Source: Aphrophora alni (Eukaryota; Arthropoda; Insecta; Hemiptera; Aphrophoridae). From it: 64,000 nucleotides of DNA. Location of the stretch: assembly GCA_963513935.1 (NCBI GenBank), contig OY740766.1, positions 2,324,001 through 2,388,000 of the forward strand. The letters run 5' to 3'. Positions 59,295 through 64,000 of the stretch are shown here, piece by piece. Both the position numbers and the translations under genes were made by a program. Each line of letters starts with the position of its first letter. The stretch's first letter is position 1. The notes beneath the pieces are model-generated. The model searched no databases. It saw only the letters and a list, made by a program, of their open reading frames with translations, and was not told the DNA's origin.

Positions 59295-62216
59295 TATTAC
59301 ATTTATTAGGTGTCGCTAGCTTCTCTCTTCAAAAGTAAATTCTTGGGCTGATCAAAAGTAACAACTACTCGAAATTCTAAAGCTGTGTAAATATTTAACA
59401 TTAAAATATTAGAACTTCCACTTTAATATTACTCTCCAAATAATAAGCTCCTTCAGGTGCGTAGAACGTAATTCTAAGGACCTGCTTGTAGGTCCTGGAG
59501 CGAAAGTGTGAATTGGATAGATATAGATTCGAGAGGTTGCATACCAAACGGTCTAGGATGTACTGAATTCCTGAAGATGGATTTTGTTTATAGTTGAAAA
59601 GTCAGTGTGTATTTTACTTCTAGCTACTTCTGTCTTACTTCTCCATTACCATATCTTCGATCGGTTTATACGTGATTAAATTTAGCACATAATATTGAGT
59701 AACCTTTATATTGCAAAAACGTAATTCAACTGCTAACTTATTTGGAATGTTCATGAATTGTTAATTAACCGAAAGTATTTAGATTTAATTCTGTTTTGAG
59801 TTTTTCTGTTTTAAGGGGAGATGGCCACTATGAGCGTTCAATGTTATTTATATGGGGATTTTTAGTTTAGTTAGGTACATCTTTCTCAAAAACTACTCCA
59901 CCAATCTTCTTCAAATTTTTACACATTATTTTTATAGACTATAGGAACTCAATGCACTAACAATATTCTAAAAAAAAATTATAACTTTTTTTTGTAGTCA
60001 AACAAAAAGAATGTTAAACTTGGAATGAAAACTTGATATATTGTTAGTGAATATTGAAGACCTAAGTTCACTTAATGTACAAAAAAAATTCAAGTCTTTA
60101 AAATTGCCAACATAAAGAAAATTAATATCACTGTAAAATTAGAGTTTATAATATAAAAAACTCAGTTTTGATTTTCAGACACTGGCATACATAGCATTAA
60201 TAAATTTTTTTTTTACCGCTTAGAGTCATCTTTCGTATATAAAAGAATATATTTTCGTAATCTAGATAAAACAAAGAAAATAAAACGCTAATAAATAAAA
60301 TCGAATTTTTTACACCTCAAAGTGGCAATCTCCCCTTAAACATTTTCCGTGGAATATAACTTAATAATTAGAAACACACAGCTTATTTAAACAAGTTCTT
60401 TTAGAATGTTCTCAATTCCTCATCAAATTTTTGTGTAAAAATATTTCTTTAAATATCTCATAAATTTATAAAGTAAAAATGTAAAATCTAATAGTTATTG
60501 TTTAACGTATCATTTAAGAGCAAACAATTATTTTATGTCTCCTAAAATCGTTACAAATGGATGGAAAACTCGCAAACAAAAATATTGTTTTCACAGCTAT
60601 TTATTCTTTTAAGATTTTTTTTTCCGAATCGGTATAATTATCAATGATTAATAAAGTTAATACAAATGAAATAAAAGATAAGTCCGCAAGAACGAACAAC
60701 GTAAAAAAAAAACATTTAGAACGATTTCTGAATTAAAAAGAAATTCAAACATGTTTAAGTAACAGTTTAAAAGGAAAATAACAGTCTGATAAATTTTGAA
60801 AATATCTGGTAAAAATTACAACCTTCATACAAAATAAATTAAAATCTGTGTGTGTGTAAAAATGTGAAAAAATTTCAGTGTTTCATTATTCCTGGATCTG
60901 TCTTACAATTACCGAATCAATACTAAATGAAATAAATATATATTCAAATATTTATTTATTTATTGTTCCTGTGTGTATCAAAACAGTTTTAAGCGATTGA
61001 GTAGGCAGTTTTGAAAACTATAAATGATCTTAACAGCCATTATCACTTGTTGCGTTTATCATCATGATTGTATGAAACTATTTATGTTAATTTTTGTCTA
61101 GTTTAAATTAATGGAAATACATGTAACAAATAAATTGTTAGATTCTACATTATGATACTGTAATGCGACATTGTACGTTTTCTTATTTATATATTTTTCT
61201 CACAAGTTACGATTGTACGTTCATTTTTCCAACAAACGTTAAGTACTTTTTACTTACTAACTTTTTACCAAAATTATTTAGTTTTTAGTTTGTGTTCTGC
61301 TCTATTTTAAGAAACAACTTTATGTAATTAGACCTAATAAAGTTATATGTTGTTTAATTCATATGCATCTTGGGGGTTAATTAATTAAGCTTAACCTTAG
61401 AGTTAGCACAAAGACTGAAACTTGTGTAAATACTAATTAGCGGGAAAGTTCTAGGAGGATGGTACATAATAATAAATCTACCACAGCCTTTACTGGAGGT
61501 AGCGTTTATGAGGAAAATTATAAAACTTATCTGGCGGAAGATTTAATTACTGTTAATGTTATACCTAAAATGTTGATATTACAAATCGTTTATATATATA
61601 TTTGTATTCTGTACTTTATTTAATTTAAGTACATTTGTTTTAAAAAATGCGACAACCATGACAAAAGGTTTACGATAATTTGTTCCCTTCCCTTAAAGAA
61701 ACAATAAAAAACCAGGTATTTTCATATTTAATACGCAAATGGATGTAGGAGGTATTGTTAAGTTTTCATTAACGGTAACCAAAAAATGTGTTAAATAGTT
61801 CATAAATTAATTACCTGTGTTTTAAAGTTATATAATTTAGGATTGATTTATTTAAAACCATAATTTAATTTTAATGCATATGATTTTATTTGAAATAAAC
61901 TATTTATAATGAGAGTACATATCTTTTTTTTTCTTTTCTTTTATATCTTATCTAGACACAAATTTTACTCTAATTATTAAATCCATTACGTAAGGAAGAT
62001 ATATTAAAATTAAATAAACAAAAATTTAGAGCGAACTCAAAAATTTTTAATTTACGTCGTGGTGAAGCTTTGTAGTTAGTTATAACTTATCCGGTAGATT
62101 ATGAATATTTTGTCTGAATATTATTTTATTTTACAAAATAACTCTGTAACTATACATTAGATATTTTGAAATAGTTTTTGTTAACTAAATTAAACAAGAT
62201 AGATCTTTAAAACATT
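59295..62216. other. Non-coding region
   Basis: No gene is recognised. A 7-bp-stem hairpin AGGACCT/AGGTCCT is near 59.48 kb. CTGAAGATGG...GTTGAAAAGTC near 59.57-59.61 kb vaguely follows the hammerhead box order without a hairpin. Confidence 0.4.
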
Positions 62217-62340
62217 GTAAGTTGCGATATAAAGATAAATGTCCCATGAATATAGATATGAATATGATTTGTTTAATTTAATGCTCGTTTGATTGGTGAA
62301 TAATTACAGCTTACGTAATGTTACAGGTGGTTTACCTTAC
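62217..62340 (+). repeat. Long inverted repeat, left arm
   Basis: The 124-bp arm, including AATGCTCGTTTGATTGGTGA and TTACGTAATGTTACAGGTGG, recurs inverted at 63673-63796 with only a few mismatches. The spacer between the arms is about 1.33 kb. Confidence 0.85.
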
Positions 62341-62559
62341 TTTAGAATTAAATCAAAATTATTTCTACAACGCTTCATGATTTTGCATTCAATTATCCAG
62401 TGCCGTAATTAGCTTGTCCAATCATTATTTTAATTTGTCATTTTCACTAGTTATTACATCAAATATAATGCAAATAATGTTGTACATTTATATAGATTAC
62501 AATAGAAATTTTCTAAATATACGAGGATAGTTTTATTGATTGTTATTTACCCAAGGAGA

Positions 62560-62780
62560 AAAGCAAATGCGTATCCACAAAAGTAGAGAAGAAAAAAGAG
62601 TAGACTGACTGGAGAAGTAGGCGCACAACTTAACGTAAGGTAGCACAGAACCGACTGTTTCGCTGAGCTGTCCTAGGGTCATGCGCGCGCATCTACTCCG
62701 CATTGCGGGGGTGGGGGATTCTTGCTAGCTCCGGGAAAACTAACTTTTCTGTTTTCACAGATACGTTTCTCAATGAACTT
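62560..62780. other. GC-rich island inside the inverted repeat
   Basis: It contains GGTCATGCGCGCGCATCTAC, CTCCGCATTGCGGGGGTGGG and GCTAGCTCCGGG. It is strikingly richer in GC and CpG than the rest of the window. On the minus strand TCAGTC elements resemble an arthropod initiator. It could be a promoter/first exon (possibly of Frq, which lacks one here) or the body of an inverted-repeat transposon. Confidence 0.35.
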
Positions 62781-63221
62781 AAGATATAGATGACAATCTT
62801 AGTTTACGACCTTGTGCACAGCCGCTTCTCAAAATGAGGGTATAATCAATAAATTCTCGTAGAGTTTATTTGTTTGGGTTTCAAGCAAACAACTATAGTT
62901 TTAAGTTCATTTTCTTAACTCCTTCCATATTTGTACTGCAAAGTTGATTTAGTTTAGTTGATTTTATTGAAAATATAGTAAATGAATTTGATGGGACTTT
63001 GAACGTAGTCAAATGTAGGCCTGGATATATTTGAATTCAAACACGTGTATTTATTTTTATTTAAGTTATCTTTGTTATAGATAAGTGGTCGAAGTTATAT
63101 ATTTGTTTTATAAAACTTAAGTTATCATTTTCAAATATTAATTATTTGTCATAATAACATGTTCTACTCATCACTGCGTTGTTGAAATTAAAGGCAATAT
63201 ACTTAAGTAAATTAAAGGAAA

Positions 63222-63233
63222 TCACACACACAC

Positions 63234-63311
<78 letters not shown>
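63222..63311. repeat. (CA)n microsatellite
   Basis: About 44 CA units with one CG interruption. Confidence 0.95.
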
Positions 63312-63312
<1 letters not shown>

Positions 63313-63563
63313 AACAAACTTATATCTATATATAAGTATACTAAATGAAATATTAGTTTACAACCCTCCGCTGGTAACTTGATTGCCGAAATGTACACCA
63401 GAGAACTGTAATAACATAAGATAACACATTTATGGCAAAAGGTTATTAGTGTTGTGTTATTGTACCTATCTTGTGGTGGGAGACTTAGTGTTTACAAGGG
63501 TGGTTTAGGTGACAAATATACGCAAGTTGTCTACGATGCCCTTATCTCCAGGAATTAAGAGAT

Positions 63564-63670
<107 letters not shown>

Positions 63671-63672
63671 AC

Positions 63673-63796
63673 GTAAGGAAAACCACCTGTAACATTACGT
63701 AAGCTGTAATTAATCACCAATCAAACGAGCATTAAATTAAACAAATCATATTCATATCTATATTCGTGGGACATTTATCTTTTTATCGTAACCTAC
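63673..63796 (-). repeat. Long inverted repeat, right arm
   Basis: The inverted counterpart of 62217-62340. Just outside it, CCGCGTGTTAAATAAGTCCC near 63.81 kb looks like the start of another repeat that runs out of the window. Confidence 0.85.
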
Positions 63797-64000
63797 ATTA
63801 TATACCGCGTGTTAAATAAGTCCCGGGACGGCTTATTTTTTTGTAACAATTACAGATAGAGCTACAAAGCTTTGCAAATTGTTAATGGACACCAAAATCT
63901 ATTTTAGTACGTATTAAGTGGACCGCTATCTTTCTAGAGGGACGGCCCACAATGAGTAAGTAGGAAATCGTAAATGAAAGCATGAATTGAGGTTGTGCGT

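Overview
The window is insect-like nuclear DNA, very AT-rich. The evidence is an arthropod-type frequenin gene split by GT-AG introns, an interstitial array of the arthropod telomere repeat TTAGG/CCTAA, LINE 3' ends, a Gypsy-like LTR element, satellites and many microsatellites. A hemipteran is my guess; the sequence does not prove it. Nothing bacterial is present.

Only one host gene is supported: frequenin (Frq/NCS-1), a myristoylated neuronal calcium sensor, on the minus strand from 31838 (ATG) to 8278 (TAA). Seven coding exons join in phase to 202 codons; one is a 25-nt microexon. The 5' UTR starts at an acceptor near 31880, so the promoter lies further right, possibly beyond the window. 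The introns hold most of the mobile DNA between 8.5 and 31.8 kb. Two features stand out in the protein: Asp instead of Gly at position 6 of EF-hand 4, and a 15-residue tail after the usual C-terminus.

Layout: 0-8.3 kb has a foldback element, a hammerhead-like repeat and a 5'-truncated LINE with a 17-bp target duplication. 8.3-31.9 kb is the Frq gene. Its last intron holds a CCTAA array inside a tandem duplication. Its longest intron (exon 2 to exon 3) holds a 9-kb LTR element, antisense to Frq, with two near-identical 2.5-kb LTRs, gag and pro frames joined by an A-AAA-AAC slippery site, and no reverse transcriptase or integrase. 32-64 kb has no convincing gene. It holds a 69-bp satellite (37.27-38.72 kb), a 6.2-kb satellite of about 50-bp units with a 2208-bp higher-order period (46.5-52.75 kb), several foldback elements and a 124-bp inverted repeat pair around a GC-rich island (62.2-63.8 kb).

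The most interesting pattern is a set of small, unrelated-looking foldback insertions at 12.8, 27.0, 31.0, 31.4, 41.9 and 56.5 kb, with one-armed relatives. They share one architecture: a 10-14 bp target duplication, an inverted copy of the element's 5' part, the element itself and a unique tail of roughly 30-60 nt. Several carry a hammerhead-ribozyme-like core (CTGANGA, short hairpin, GAAAC, then G-T-A or G-T-C) closed by a pairing outer stem. This fits short non-autonomous Penelope-like or retrozyme-like elements.
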